Assembly (NCBI RefSeq): GCF_026914185.1
Contig: NC_070567.1
Coordinates: 868,001-932,000 of the forward strand
Reading direction: 5' to 3'
Length of the DNA stretch: 64,000 nt
DNA from: Puccinia triticina
Taxonomy: Eukaryota > Basidiomycota > Pucciniomycetes > Pucciniales > Pucciniaceae
In this document: positions 20,361-29,199 of the stretch, piece by piece
How the letters are laid out: each line of letters opens with the position of its first letter
How positions within the stretch are numbered: position 1 is the stretch's first letter
Notes under the pieces: generated by a model
Told to the model about the DNA's origin: nothing
Database searches by the model: none
The model's input: the letters and a program-made list of their open reading frames with translations, nothing else
Made by a program: the position numbers and the translations under genes

Positions 20361-22088
20361 GTTGTAATAGCTTCTTACATCTTTGAAATATTATAACTGG
20401 TATTTCCCCCTTGCAGAACTGCCACCTGTCCCAAAAGGAGTTCTCACCCCGGTGTTTGAATCCCGGTCAATCCAACCCCTGGCCGCTACCACTTCTGCGC
20501 TTGGACAACTACACACCACCCATTCAACCTTCAACCCACTTATTAGTTTTCCTCTTTACATGTATAAAAAAAATCAATTTCAATACCCATTACCTAATTG
20601 AATCAACCTGAAAAATGGTTGCACCCCATCCACCCCACAAACCCACATCACAACTCATTGTCCCTAGTTGTTAAGATTACCACATCCTCTACAGAACTTA
20701 GCAATGTAGGACCAAGTACTGGAAAAAACAAACCACAAAGCATACAAAAATGCTTGTAGGTAGATATCATGATATTCATAGTGTGCAATGCCAAAGGTGA
20801 AATTACACATAAAAAAAAACCACCTCTAGTCTCAAGCACCAACAACCAAGTCTTCACGGCCTCTTTCCACTCAAAGGAACCACATCTTCCAGCTTGTACA
20901 CCTCCCCGGTGGGGGTATCTTGCTGTCTACAATGTCATCGGCCCGCACCCAAAAAAAGAAAAATCCCCCAGCCAATTGTACATCCACTTCACCGTCCTTT
21001 CAGCCTCAACATCAAGAAAGTCCAGAGGAAAACAAAAGAAATAAGGCCGTCGCCGCCGCAGTGGCTGCAGCCACCAGTGAGATCTGCGGGCCAAAGCACG
21101 ATTTCGACGACCCATCGTGCACCGGCGGGCTCGTCAGACTGCTCCCCGGGATCGACAAGACAATCGAGGTGAATTGGAGGGTGTCGACAAGCTCGGCCGG
21201 CGCGTCTTGGGCTGCTGTTGAGAACTCCGCCCCCGCCTTGTCGCCACCACTGCCGCCATCCGTCTGGTACCTGGTGGTCTCCATGGCGCGAGCATTGCTC
21301 GGGCGCAGATACCCGTGCTCCTCCTCCTCCTCATTGTCGTCATCATCATCAAAGACATCATTGTCTGGGACGGTCGCCGGGCCCTTGTCGTGGGCGGAGA
21401 AGCGCTCGCGTTTGAGCCGGCTGTTGCTCATTGTCCGGCGGAATTTGTGGCGGGCGAGGGGGTCGAGCTGATGATGGTCGATCTCGGAGGGCGAATGGCG
21501 AGGCGGGGAGAGATGGTGGTCAAGAAGGGGCATGTGGTAGCTGCGGTGTTGGAGCCGGAATATCACAGGATTAGGAAGAAAGGTAAAAAAAGTGATAGTA
21601 GTTGACAACAATTAGTATAACAATTGATCTTTGCTATCTATCATTATTTTTAAGTATTTATTCATGTTAGTTTGTATGAAGTGGTTTGTAGGCACACAAA
21701 TTAAATGAAGATCACTTCCTTTTCCTTTTTTTTTGGTGGCGGGTACCGCTGTTACCCACCCAAAGTACTGCTGGGGCCTGGTGCGGTACCTGGTGCCCCT
21801 GGTGCCTGCATTTGGCAAAAATTTGGTGTTGTACCTGGGTCCCACAGGGCCATCTTTATGCACTGTACAGAATCCAAAACTAATGATATTACAAAGGGTA
21901 TTGTAGATCAAGGAAATGGGATGGGGGGAGATGGAAATAGCACATAGATTGGGACAGCTTTGGTGGTCCAGAAATGAAAACTAGAAGGAATTTTGTCCAG
22001 AGACCCATGTACTATTTTGCTCCCCCAAGGAGGAGGGACTTACCTAAGTTAGCGCTGAGCCAAGGCCAAGCAAGGGTGCGACACCCGC
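20361..22088. other. mostly non-coding
   Basis: Apart from one weak minus-strand candidate (21012-21431) nothing is recognisable. A short GGTACCTGGTGCCCCTGGTGCC-like repeat lies near 21775-21815. Confidence 0.35.
21012..21431 (-). CDS. hypothetical acidic protein with hydrophobic tail (weak)
   Basis: About 139 residues from an internal ATG (MSNSRLKRERF). It has an acidic run (DNDVFDDDDDNEEEEE), a Gly/Ser/Ala-rich middle and a hydrophobic C-terminus (ISLVAAATAAATALFLLF) that could be a membrane anchor. A long frame also exists on the opposite strand, and the acidic run comes from a CTC/ATC simple repeat, so this may not be a gene. No family recognised. Confidence 0.22.
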   Translation of the reverse strand: MSNSRLKRERFSAHDKGPATVPDNDVFDDDDDNEEEEEHGYLRPSNARAMETTRYQTDGGSGGDKAGAEFSTAAQDAPAELVDTLQFTSIVLSIPGSSLTSPPVHDGSSKSCFGPQISLVAAATAAATALFLLFSSGLS

Positions 22089-22670
22089 TGTGAGAATAAA
22101 GGCTGGTTGGTGGGTAGAAAAGTCCACTAGCCGCCTTCTTCAAGAATATATGTATGTCCGGGCTGAGTGATTATTGGTGTCTTAGCTCCGCACTGCTGTT
22201 ATCCGCTAGCCTTCAGAGCTCCTCAACAAGCCTGATCTATAGTGTAATAATCCGCAAGTGAATAAAGCTCCGCACTCCGCAAGTAATCTCCGTAAGCAAA
22301 AGATAAGGTCCTTTGAAACTCCTCTAATACTCTAGTATGTCTGTAAGTGTAAGTACAAATATGAGTAGTAAGATGTAAGAGTCCGCTCTGGGACTCTTCA
22401 CTGGGCGCTTATCAGGGTTGGCACGTTGGCTCGAAGCCAAGGAGAGACTTTTCTAGGAACCACTTATATTGCAAGAGCTAGCCCAGGAGAGAGGTTAGCT
22501 TCTCTCTCTAATACAACTGAAGATAAGGAAGAAGGAAAAATGCTCACCTAGCCCAGGAGAGAGGTTAGCTTCTCTCTGCTGAGCTAGGAGGGCGCGGGGA
22601 TTCCGAGTCTAAGAGTCTGACGAGTGGATTATGTAATCCCTGCTTGTGAGGCCTCAAGGGGGGTCTCACA
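22089..22670 (-). repeat. gypsy-2 3' LTR (complete)
   Basis: 582 bp, starts TGTGAGA and ends TCTCACA on the plus strand, a perfect 7-bp inverted terminus. A polypurine tract lies beside it on the minus strand (AGGGGGGGAGAC, 22671-22682). It includes a short repeated phrase CTAGCCCAGGAGAGAGGTTAG at about 22482 and 22547. Copy 22374-22670 aligns without gaps to 36306-36602 with at least one difference. Confidence 0.88.
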
Positions 22671-23244
22671 GTCTCCCCCCCTATAAGACAGAGGCGACAG
22701 TCGAACAGTATCGGCAGTGTTCACAGGAGACTCCAGAGTGTGAGTCAAGGCTGGTCGGAATCGTTTGATCTTTGAGATGTGGAAAACCGGGTGGCGTCTG
22801 TCGCCGTTTGGAAGATCCAGAGCAATGTTCTGACCGTTGTTGAAAAGTTTGGTGATGATGTAAGGACCCTCAAATCGGTCCTTCAACTTGTCGACGCCTC
22901 CTTGGTGTTTTCCTCGCCAATCAGCAGAATTCAGAAGAACAGGCGTGCCGATGGACAGAGGCGGGGGATCCGTACAATGTTTGTTATGTTGAACTGCCTG
23001 TCGAATCCGACTAGAACAAAGATTGTCCCGTGCTTCCGCCCAGACATCTTCTCGTAGCTTCAACCATTTATCGAGGGCCGGGAGATCGGGGAGAGTATCT
23101 GTAAGTGGGGCAGGACGGGTGGGGAAGAGGGACGGCCTACGGCCATACAAAAGCTCAAAGGGACTAAACCCCGTGGCAACGTTGGTAGCCGAGTTCAGCG
23201 CGTATTCGACAGCAGGAAGAGTCTCGAGCCATTTGCCCGGCCGT
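22629..23244 (-). pseudogene. gypsy-2 Pol, integrase C-terminal part
   Basis: Continues the integrase from the 33472 break: GFSPFELLYGRRPS, then a helical stretch (DKWLKLREDVWAEARDNL), GTPVLLNSADWRGKHQ, KLKDRFEGPYIITKLFNNGQ, and ALDLPNGDRRHPVFHISKIKRF. The latter segments form the small beta-barrel C-terminal domain of gypsy integrases. No chromodomain is seen. The last codons run into the LTR. Confidence 0.85.
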
Positions 23245-24027
23245 TGTGGTGAGCCTAATCAAAACCTTATTACATCACTCAGACACTCACCAGGAAGGAA
23301 TCACCGCCAAACGCCCTCTAGAAATCACTCTGGTACATGTAATCCACGCCCACAGACACTTCATAATAGCCTAGAAACATCTCTACAAGGCGCCTCAACT
23401 TCTCAGTATTCACTTTCATGGATGGCCCTCCACAATGGGTAATAAAATATGTACAAAATCAGGTTCAAAGTGGGAGAAAGTCCACCATCAAACAGAGCCA
23501 GACTATTAGGAAGGACCCTGAGTGTTCACTAGAATTAACTCCTCTATATTCCAGCAAGGCGTAACTCTTTCTCAGATGCATGGCGGCTGATGCGCCATGG
23601 TTATTGTTTTCCTCTTATGTCATCCCAAGCCATGTAGTAGATGCCTTGTTGTTTTGTTGCCTTGTCACCTTGTTGGAGGCTTTTTGTACCCTGTTCCCAT
23701 CTTTCTCTTCGTCTCAGAACCACCTGTTGTCCCCTCACTATAAATGTAGAGTCTTTTGGCCCATTCTGTTTGTCCCCCATCAGATTGTCACTTTGCATCC
23801 CTGGTCACAGAATAAGAATTACATAGCCTATTTTACCACATATTTTACAGTATATTTTCCCCCTTGATTTCGTCTAGAAAGCACTATTCTCAATACTTCA
23901 TCAGCCACACTTTTCTTTAAGAGTCCATACTCTTATTCTTGTCCCATATTACTCTCCCAACCTGAGAGGCAGCTTTTCACGCACTCATCCCTCTCTAAGC
24001 TCTATTCCCCCAAAGAGTAGTTCCACA
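23245..24027 (+). repeat. gypsy-1 5' LTR
   Basis: 783 bp, TGTGG...CCACA. CACTATAAATGTAG near 23738 is a plausible TATA box. Short ORFs inside are duplicated in the other LTR and carry no recognisable motif. TGGTGTCCCAACAGTGG begins 3 bases after the LTR (24030), so a TGG matching a tRNA 3' CCA is present; the primer tRNA was not identified. Confidence 0.93.
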
Positions 24028-24304
24028 AGTGGTGTCCCAACAGTGGCCTGAAGATCTTTAGATTTATAGTCTCGTCATTTCTAGGCTAAATAAATACATT
24101 AGTTAAAAATTACTCTAAAAATTCTATTGATCTTAGTAGAAAAATTACTCTTACTCTTAGTTTAAAATCTTTTCAAACAAAATTCCGACCTAGAATTCTT
24201 CTGAAATACCTTTAAACTCGACGCACCCAAGTCTTTCTACCTTAAATAACTATATCATCAACTTAGTAGACTCTAGAAACTTAACCGTAGAAATACCGCA
24301 AGAA

Positions 24305-26851
24305 ATGCCTAACGCCGGCAGACGAAGCTCTTTCTCCGGACCGTACCCTAGGTTCCATTTATCTAATATGGAAATTCCGCCGTTTGGAGGAAATACTAGA
24401 CAAGCAAATGTTGGATTAGCGCCTACGCCGATGGACGTTGGATCGTCGGTTCCGCCGGGGAACGCTGGATCGTCAGTTACGCCGAGGAACGTCGGAGCTA
24501 TGCCAATAGTGAATAGCGGGCTTACATTTTCATCAAATCAAGCGCCCTCAGTGCCATTTAATCCTGGACCAATGAGAAATACTAGCCCTTTGACCACAGG
24601 AAGCGCAGCGTTGGATCCACTCCTAGGAAATAACTTTTTAAACAGTCAATACCGCCCTGCGCCGCAATACGTAAACCAGACTCGCCAATCAGGCGCAGCA
24701 GCTCAAATTACGCCACATTTCTTACAAACTAGCATTCAGCTCCCCGCCTATAACCCAGAACCATTTGGAAGGAAACCAGTTAAAATCAAAGCTGGCGCCA
24801 AAGGACTTATCTTTGATGGTACAAACATGGACATTGGAGATTTTATTAAGCGCCTGGAATATGCGGCTAGATTGGATGGCGCCCAAGGATCTGATATTGC
24901 TCTACAAATTATATTCTTCTTGGAAGGGGAATCTTTAATCAAAGAAGTACAGGAAATGGCGGAGCGGGAAAGACACGACTGGGAAAAACTCAAGCTTAAA
25001 TTAGTTCAACGTTGGGGAAAAATGCTTCCGCTTCTGCAGTACACAAGGAATGATTTGGACAAACTTATTTCAACCACGATGGCGAAGGGAATCAAAACCC
25101 AGAAGGAGTTCCAGGATTTCAGTATCCAGCTAGAAAACTTAGTAGCCTACTTAGTACGCTGTCGACACATGGTTAGCGCGGAAGAAATCAGGCACTCGGT
25201 TCTAAATTGCTTATCTTTTCCTATCCGGATCGCCGTAAACCGCGAACTCATAAGAGATAACCACATGGAAATGGCCTTGGATGGATCTCACATTCTTCCG
25301 CCGTATAACACTATCTTGGACTATATTAATAGAGAACTTAGGACTATGGCTATTTTAAACGACGAAAACATTCAGAAAGAAATTCAAACAATTCAGCCAC
25401 CGGCGCAGAAAGCTCAACCAAAAGATAATGCTATGGATCAACTTACTAAAAGCCTCTCTAGCTGGAATGTACAAAAGCAGCCGTCTCCATTTGTGTTGTC
25501 AAGTCACGTTCCTTATAAACCCGCCCAACTAGACCGGTCCCCATCTAGCTATAAATGTAATTACTGTCACATGATTGGACATACCATCCACAGGTGCAAT
25601 CAAGTTAACTTGGACGAAATCAACGGATTAGTAAAGAAGGAAGGAACCAATGTTATTTTACCAGACGGAACTCAAATACCTTATGATAGAACCAGGCCTT
25701 TTAAAACCGTAGTTGACACTTATCACCAAAGCAGAGGACAAACAGCGGGAGTTATCAATCTACCGCCAGGAACGCATACGGGAAAAAAGGAAGATAGCGC
25801 ACCAGAAGTCCAGACCTCTTTTGGAAAGCTTGAGGAGGTTGAATATGCGGAGGAAGACACTTTTGACTGCGACATTGGAAAGAGAACCAGAAGTGGTGCA
25901 GAATATCCTGAAGGGTCAGACAATTCGAAAGCAAAAAAAGTCAGAAACACAAAGGAAGAGCTCATGGACGTCGACGACGAGAGGATCTTGGAGATTGCTC
26001 GACAGGATGATTATGACCCAGTTCCTCTTCCTGCATCTTCAAGAAAAGAAAACCCCGCACCGAAGAAGGTTAAAATCCTCACGCCTCAGGACTCTACCAG
26101 CGCGCCAACAAAGGAGAAACCTGCCCGCAAAACCTATGTGGAAAGACCATTAGCTACGCAGTTCCCCGACACGGAAGAAAAGTTGGTCTCACAAATGTTA
26201 AATGAGAAAATTCAACTCACCATTGGAGAAGTTTTCGCCATATCTAACGGCGCCGTGGATGCATTCAAAAAGAAGATTAGTCCTAAAAGAGTTCCTATAG
26301 ATCAACCTAAGACAACCAACGCTGTCGACGTCAACTCTGAAGACGAAGAGGAGGAAGCGCAAGATAGCGGTCCAGCGCATTACGCTTGCCCCTTAGGATA
26401 TGTTGCTGTCACCATTAATGGGAAGCAAATTCAGGCGCTCTTAGACAACGGTTCTCAAGTTAATCTTTTACCTAGGGATCTAGCGGGGAAAATGGGGCTT
26501 ATAATTACTCAAAAACCTATGAAACTGCGCGGTATTGGCGGACACAAGAGTGACATTCTGGGAATTGCGGAAAATGTACCGGTTAAAGTAGGAAATATTA
26601 CGAAAGAAGTGCATTTCTGGGTCTCTTCTGCGGCGGTACAGCCTATACTAGGAAAACCATGGTTGATAGACGTCTCAGCTACTATTCAATTCAAGGACAG
26701 TGGTGTGGAATCCCTCTCAATAAATAAAAATGGTCAGACTTACCTGGTTCCAATTTTAAACCCATCAAACCAAAAATACGAGACCACTTTTCCTGTCAAT
26801 TCCGCCACAACTTCGAGTCATTTTTTAGCTTCTGGCACCTTCCAGAAGTAG
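24305..26851 (+). CDS. gypsy-1 Gag with protease domain
   Basis: 848 residues. A Pro/Asn/Ser-rich N-terminus is followed by the Gag capsid region (FDGTNMDIGDFIKRLEYAA, IIFFLEGESLIKEVQ, LVQRWGKMLP), one CCHC zinc knuckle CNYCHMIGHTIHRC (about residue 418), an acidic/basic linker (TRSGAEYPEG, SKAKKVRNTKEELMDVDDE), and a retropepsin domain with VTINGKQIQALLDNGSQVNLLP (about residue 710) and QPILGKPWLIDV. The active site reads DNGS rather than the usual DTG or DSG, and I do not know if that is active. The frame ends TAG at 26849-26851, inside the frameshift hairpin loop. Confidence 0.9.
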   Translation: MPNAGRRSSFSGPYPRFHLSNMEIPPFGGNTRQANVGLAPTPMDVGSSVPPGNAGSSVTPRNVGAMPIVNSGLTFSSNQAPSVPFNPGPMRNTSPLTTGSAALDPLLGNNFLNSQYRPAPQYVNQTRQSGAAAQITPHFLQTSIQLPAYNPEPFGRKPVKIKAGAKGLIFDGTNMDIGDFIKRLEYAARLDGAQGSDIALQIIFFLEGESLIKEVQEMAERERHDWEKLKLKLVQRWGKMLPLLQYTRNDLDKLISTTMAKGIKTQKEFQDFSIQLENLVAYLVRCRHMVSAEEIRHSVLNCLSFPIRIAVNRELIRDNHMEMALDGSHILPPYNTILDYINRELRTMAILNDENIQKEIQTIQPPAQKAQPKDNAMDQLTKSLSSWNVQKQPSPFVLSSHVPYKPAQLDRSPSSYKCNYCHMIGHTIHRCNQVNLDEINGLVKKEGTNVILPDGTQIPYDRTRPFKTVVDTYHQSRGQTAGVINLPPGTHTGKKEDSAPEVQTSFGKLEEVEYAEEDTFDCDIGKRTRSGAEYPEGSDNSKAKKVRNTKEELMDVDDERILEIARQDDYDPVPLPASSRKENPAPKKVKILTPQDSTSAPTKEKPARKTYVERPLATQFPDTEEKLVSQMLNEKIQLTIGEVFAISNGAVDAFKKKISPKRVPIDQPKTTNAVDVNSEDEEEEAQDSGPAHYACPLGYVAVTINGKQIQALLDNGSQVNLLPRDLAGKMGLIITQKPMKLRGIGGHKSDILGIAENVPVKVGNITKEVHFWVSSAAVQPILGKPWLIDVSATIQFKDSGVESLSINKNGQTYLVPILNPSNQKYETTFPVNSATTSSHFLASGTFQK

Positions 26852-28563
26852 GTGATTGGAAGGTGCCCAAATATAGTGTAGAAGAAAAGTTAGTGTTTGC
26901 GGCAAAATATAAATCAACGTCAAAAAAAATCAAGCCAGTAAATCAGTTCATGCCGCAGAACATAAACTCACCCTTATGTAGTCCTCCTTTATCTAGAGAT
27001 CCTTATGTAACACCTTTAACTCCTCACCCGCCTAATTTTACCCCTACTTGGAAAATCACAGAAGACCGCCTTAAAGTCATTAATTTCGGTCCACCCGGGT
27101 GGCTCAAACCTGAAGAACTTAAATTATTCAAACATATCATTGTAATGCGGCAGGGAGGACTTGCTTTTTGGGAGGAAGAGAGAGGACTTCTCAAACACAC
27201 TTACGGGAAACCTTACATCATTCCCGTCATCGCCCACGAACCTTGGCAGCAGCGACCTATTCCAATTCCTGCCGCAATTAAAGATCAATTCATAGAGTTA
27301 GTACGGGAGCGCATCCGAACAGGTCTTTATGAGCAGTCTTATTCCTCTTACTCTAGCCCGGTCTTTTGCGTCAAAAAACAAGATGGAAGGCTCAGGATTG
27401 TCCACGACTTACAAAAACTCAATAAAGTAACAATTAAGGACTCTGGAATACCGCCTTCACCGGAAGAATTAATTGAATCTTTTACCAGGAGAGCTTGCTA
27501 CGTTCTGGGAGATATAATGGGGGGCTACGATGAAAGAGAGTTATCATTAGAATCTAGGCCATTAACCACCTTTGAAACTCCTCTGGGACGATTTCAGCTT
27601 ACCAGATTACCACAAGGAGCAACCAATTCTGTCGCCGTATACCAGGCGCAAATGATGTGGATTCTACAAGACGAAATTCCTCAAAATGTCGGTATATTCA
27701 TTGATGATGGCGGTATAAAAGGTCCTGTTTCAGATTACAATCAAGAAACTTTGGCAGAAAACCCTGGCATCAGGAAATTTATCTGGGAGTACGCCGTCAC
27801 TCTGGAGCGGATCTTATTTAGAATAGAAGAAGCTGGACTCACAATTTCCGGAAAGAAATTTGCCTGCTGCGTCCCCGCGTTGGATCTTGTGGGTCACGTT
27901 GTGTGCAGGGAGGGCAGAAAAATTTCGAAAAAACAGCTAAATAAAATTGAAACATGGCCGGTACCAAAAAATGCAACGGAAGTTCGAGGTTTTCTAGGAG
28001 TCTGCGTCTATGTCAGGATGTTTATTAAAGGACTTTCAGAGCTTGCCGCACCGCTTAGAAAATTGACCAGAAAAGACGCGGAATGGAACTGGAAAAAGGA
28101 GTGCCAGGATGCGTTTGATCTTTTGAAACGGATAGTAGGTTATGATATAACTCTAAAAAAATTGGACTACTCTGAAGGAGCAGGAAAAATAAAATTAGCG
28201 GTGGATTCTAGCTACATTGCGGCAGGAGCAGTACTCACTCAAGAAGATAACCAGAAAGACAGGCCAGTCTTATACGAATCCGTGGTTTTTTTGCCGGTGG
28301 AATCCAGATATTCTCAATCAAAACTGGAGCTCTGTGGCGTCGCAAAAATCCTAAAAAAATTACAAACTCAGCTTTGGGGCCAGCAATTCGACCTCTTAGT
28401 GGACGCTAAAAGCCTTATAGAAATGATTAACTCACCTGATCTTCCAAATGCTCCCATGACTCATTGGGTGGCTTTTATTCAATTATTCTCTTATAATTTG
28501 GTTCACGTCCCTGGGAAAACTTTCACTATGCCCGACGGATTATCTAGAAGACCGCCATGTTGA
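26728..28563 (+). CDS. gypsy-1 Pol, RT and RNase H part
   Basis: Entered by -1 frameshift from gag; overlap 26728-26851. Order: PWQQRPIPIPAAIKDQFIEL, SSPVFCVKKQDGRLRIVHDL (RT fingers), LPQGATNSVAVYQAQM, active site GIFIDDGGIKG (FIDD in place of YxDD), IEEAGLTISGKKFACC, WPVPKNATEVRGFLGVC, and RNase H with AVDSSYIAAGAVL, SRYSQSKLELCGVAK and HVPGKTFTMPDGLSRR. The natural frame runs on into 29200; it now stops just after entering the TRIM (CCA TGT TGA). Confidence 0.88.
   Translation, partial: KWSDLPGSNFKPIKPKIRDHFSCQFRHNFESFFSFWHLPEVGDWKVPKYSVEEKLVFAAKYKSTSKKIKPVNQFMPQNINSPLCSPPLSRDPYVTPLTPHPPNFTPTWKITEDRLKVINFGPPGWLKPEELKLFKHIIVMRQGGLAFWEEERGLLKHTYGKPYIIPVIAHEPWQQRPIPIPAAIKDQFIELVRERIRTGLYEQSYSSYSSPVFCVKKQDGRLRIVHDLQKLNKVTIKDSGIPPSPEELIESFTRRACYVLGDIMGGYDERELSLESRPLTTFETPLGRFQLTRLPQGATNSVAVYQAQMMWILQDEIPQNVGIFIDDGGIKGPVSDYNQETLAENPGIRKFIWEYAVTLERILFRIEEAGLTISGKKFACCVPALDLVGHVVCREGRKISKKQLNKIETWPVPKNATEVRGFLGVCVYVRMFIKGLSELAAPLRKLTRKDAEWNWKKECQDAFDLLKRIVGYDITLKKLDYSEGAGKIKLAVDSSYIAAGAVLTQEDNQKDRPVLYESVVFLPVESRYSQSKLELCGVAKILKKLQTQLWGQQFDLLVDAKSLIEMINSPDLPNAPMTHWVAFIQLFSYNLVHVPGKTFTMPDGLSRRPPC
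26821..26867 (+). promoter_or_regulatory. -1 ribosomal frameshift signal
   Basis: Heptamer TTTTTTA (26821-26827) lies in the gag frame as CAT TTT TTA, the spacing required for tandem slippage by -1. A 6-nt spacer is followed by a perfect 10-bp hairpin, GGCACCTTCC (26834-26843) with GGAAGGTGCC (26858-26867), loop 14 nt. An overlapping stem CTTCTGG (26829-26835) with CCAGAAG (26842-26848) has loop CACCTT, which is complementary to AAGGTG downstream, so a pseudoknot is an alternative fold. The pol frame is exactly -1 and is open from 26728. Confidence 0.85.
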
Positions 28564-28772
28564 GTTGTCTGTTAGTCTGCTACCATGATGTATCACCACA
28601 GTATGGAGGGCTGTTGGATCGACCCATGAGCACTACCAACCAACCACCCAGCTGGCAGCCACAAGCGTCTGTAGCCTAGTTGGTAAAGGCAGCACTCTAG
28701 TATGTGTCTCAGCATAGCTGAGGTTGTGAGTTCGACTCTCACCAGACACATCTTCATTTTACAGTCTCTACA
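28558..28772 (+). repeat. TRIM 5' LTR
   Basis: 215 bp. The second half is a tRNA-like unit (28665-28750); the first 107 bases have no recognised feature. It ends ACAGTCTCTACA. Confidence 0.93.
28665..28750 (+). tRNA. tRNA-like unit in TRIM 5' LTR
   Basis: Folds as an 86-nt type II (long variable arm) tRNA. Acceptor GCGTCTG pairs with CAGACAC (6 of 7 pairs). D arm GCCT/AGGC carries box A TAGCCTAGTTGG. Variable arm CTCAGC-ATA-GCTGAG has 6 pairs. T arm GTGAG-TTCGACT-CTCAC has 5 pairs and carries box B, directly abutting the acceptor strand. The anticodon arm is defective: GCAC/GTGT with an 8-nt loop TCTAGTAT, one base short of canonical, so no anticodon can be assigned. A functional tRNA is doubtful; a Pol III promoter or tRNA-derived regulatory RNA is plausible. 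Confidence 0.6.
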
Positions 28773-28803
28773 GGTTATGAGCCCAGAGCTACCTGAGCGC
28801 TAC
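28773..28803 (+). promoter_or_regulatory. TRIM primer binding site, initiator tRNA-Met anticodon-arm type
   Basis: GGTTATGAGCCC directly follows the LTR and is the exact complement of GGGCTCATAACC, the conserved anticodon arm of initiator tRNA-Met. The next bases, AGAGCTACCTGAGCGC, look like the complement of a tRNA D arm. Drosophila copia has a nearly identical site (GGTTATGGGCCC) primed by a tRNA half. Confidence 0.7.
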
Positions 28804-28979
28804 TCGCTTACAATAGAGACTTGATGAATTTGTGAATGCTTACTTGTAAGACCACACAAACCCCTATAAGCCTACATCTAGATCACGGGTTCAATCCCTA
28901 CACTGATCATCTTTCCCGGGCCTCATTCCCACTCTCTCTTGGGGTCAATCCCCACTTCCCATCATGTAGCAAGGGGGGG
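28804..28979 (+). other. TRIM internal region and polypurine tract
   Basis: Non-coding. Two T-arm-like hairpins occur, GGGTTCAATCCC (28887-28898) and GGGGTCAATCCCC (28941-28953), so further tRNA-derived fragments may be present. AAGGGGGGG (28971-28979) abuts the 3' LTR and is the likely plus-strand primer. Confidence 0.7.
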
Positions 28980-29194
28980 TGTTGAGTTGTCTGTTAGTCT
29001 GCTACCATGATGTATCACCACAGTATGGAGGGCTGTTGGATCGACCCATGAGCACTACCAACCAACCACCCAGCTGGCAGCCACAAGCGTCTGTAGCCTA
29101 GTTGGTAAAGGCAGCACTCTAGTATGTGTCTCAGCATAGCTGAGGTTGTGAGTTCGACTCTCACCAGACACATCTTCATTTTACAGTCTCTACA
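28980..29194 (+). repeat. TRIM 3' LTR
   Basis: 215 bp, identical by eye to the 5' LTR, ending at the CGCCA target duplication. Confidence 0.93.
29087..29172 (+). tRNA. tRNA-like unit in TRIM 3' LTR
   Basis: Same sequence and fold as 28665-28750, with the same anticodon-arm defect. Confidence 0.6.
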
Positions 29195-29199
29195 CGCCA

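Larger units (their letters stand above)
28558..29194 (+). mobile_element. TRIM retroelement with tRNA-like unit in each LTR
   Basis: 637 bp: two LTRs of 215 bp identical by eye (28558-28772, 28980-29194) and a 207-bp internal region without coding capacity. Target duplication CGCCA at 28553-28557 and 29195-29199. LTRs run TGTTGAG...TCTACA. A primer site follows the first LTR (28773) and a polypurine tract AAGGGGGGG (28971-28979) precedes the second. Excising the element and one CGCCA restores the gypsy-1 frame as SRRPP then DDDEGEQPSF. Identical LTRs indicate recent activity, with enzymes supplied in trans, probably by a copia-type element given the primer type and 5-bp duplication. Confidence 0.93.

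Noticed and set aside
23580..23867. Identical 95-codon ORFs in both gypsy-1 LTRs
   Set aside because: Lies wholly inside the LTR, no domain, and is duplicated only because the LTR is.
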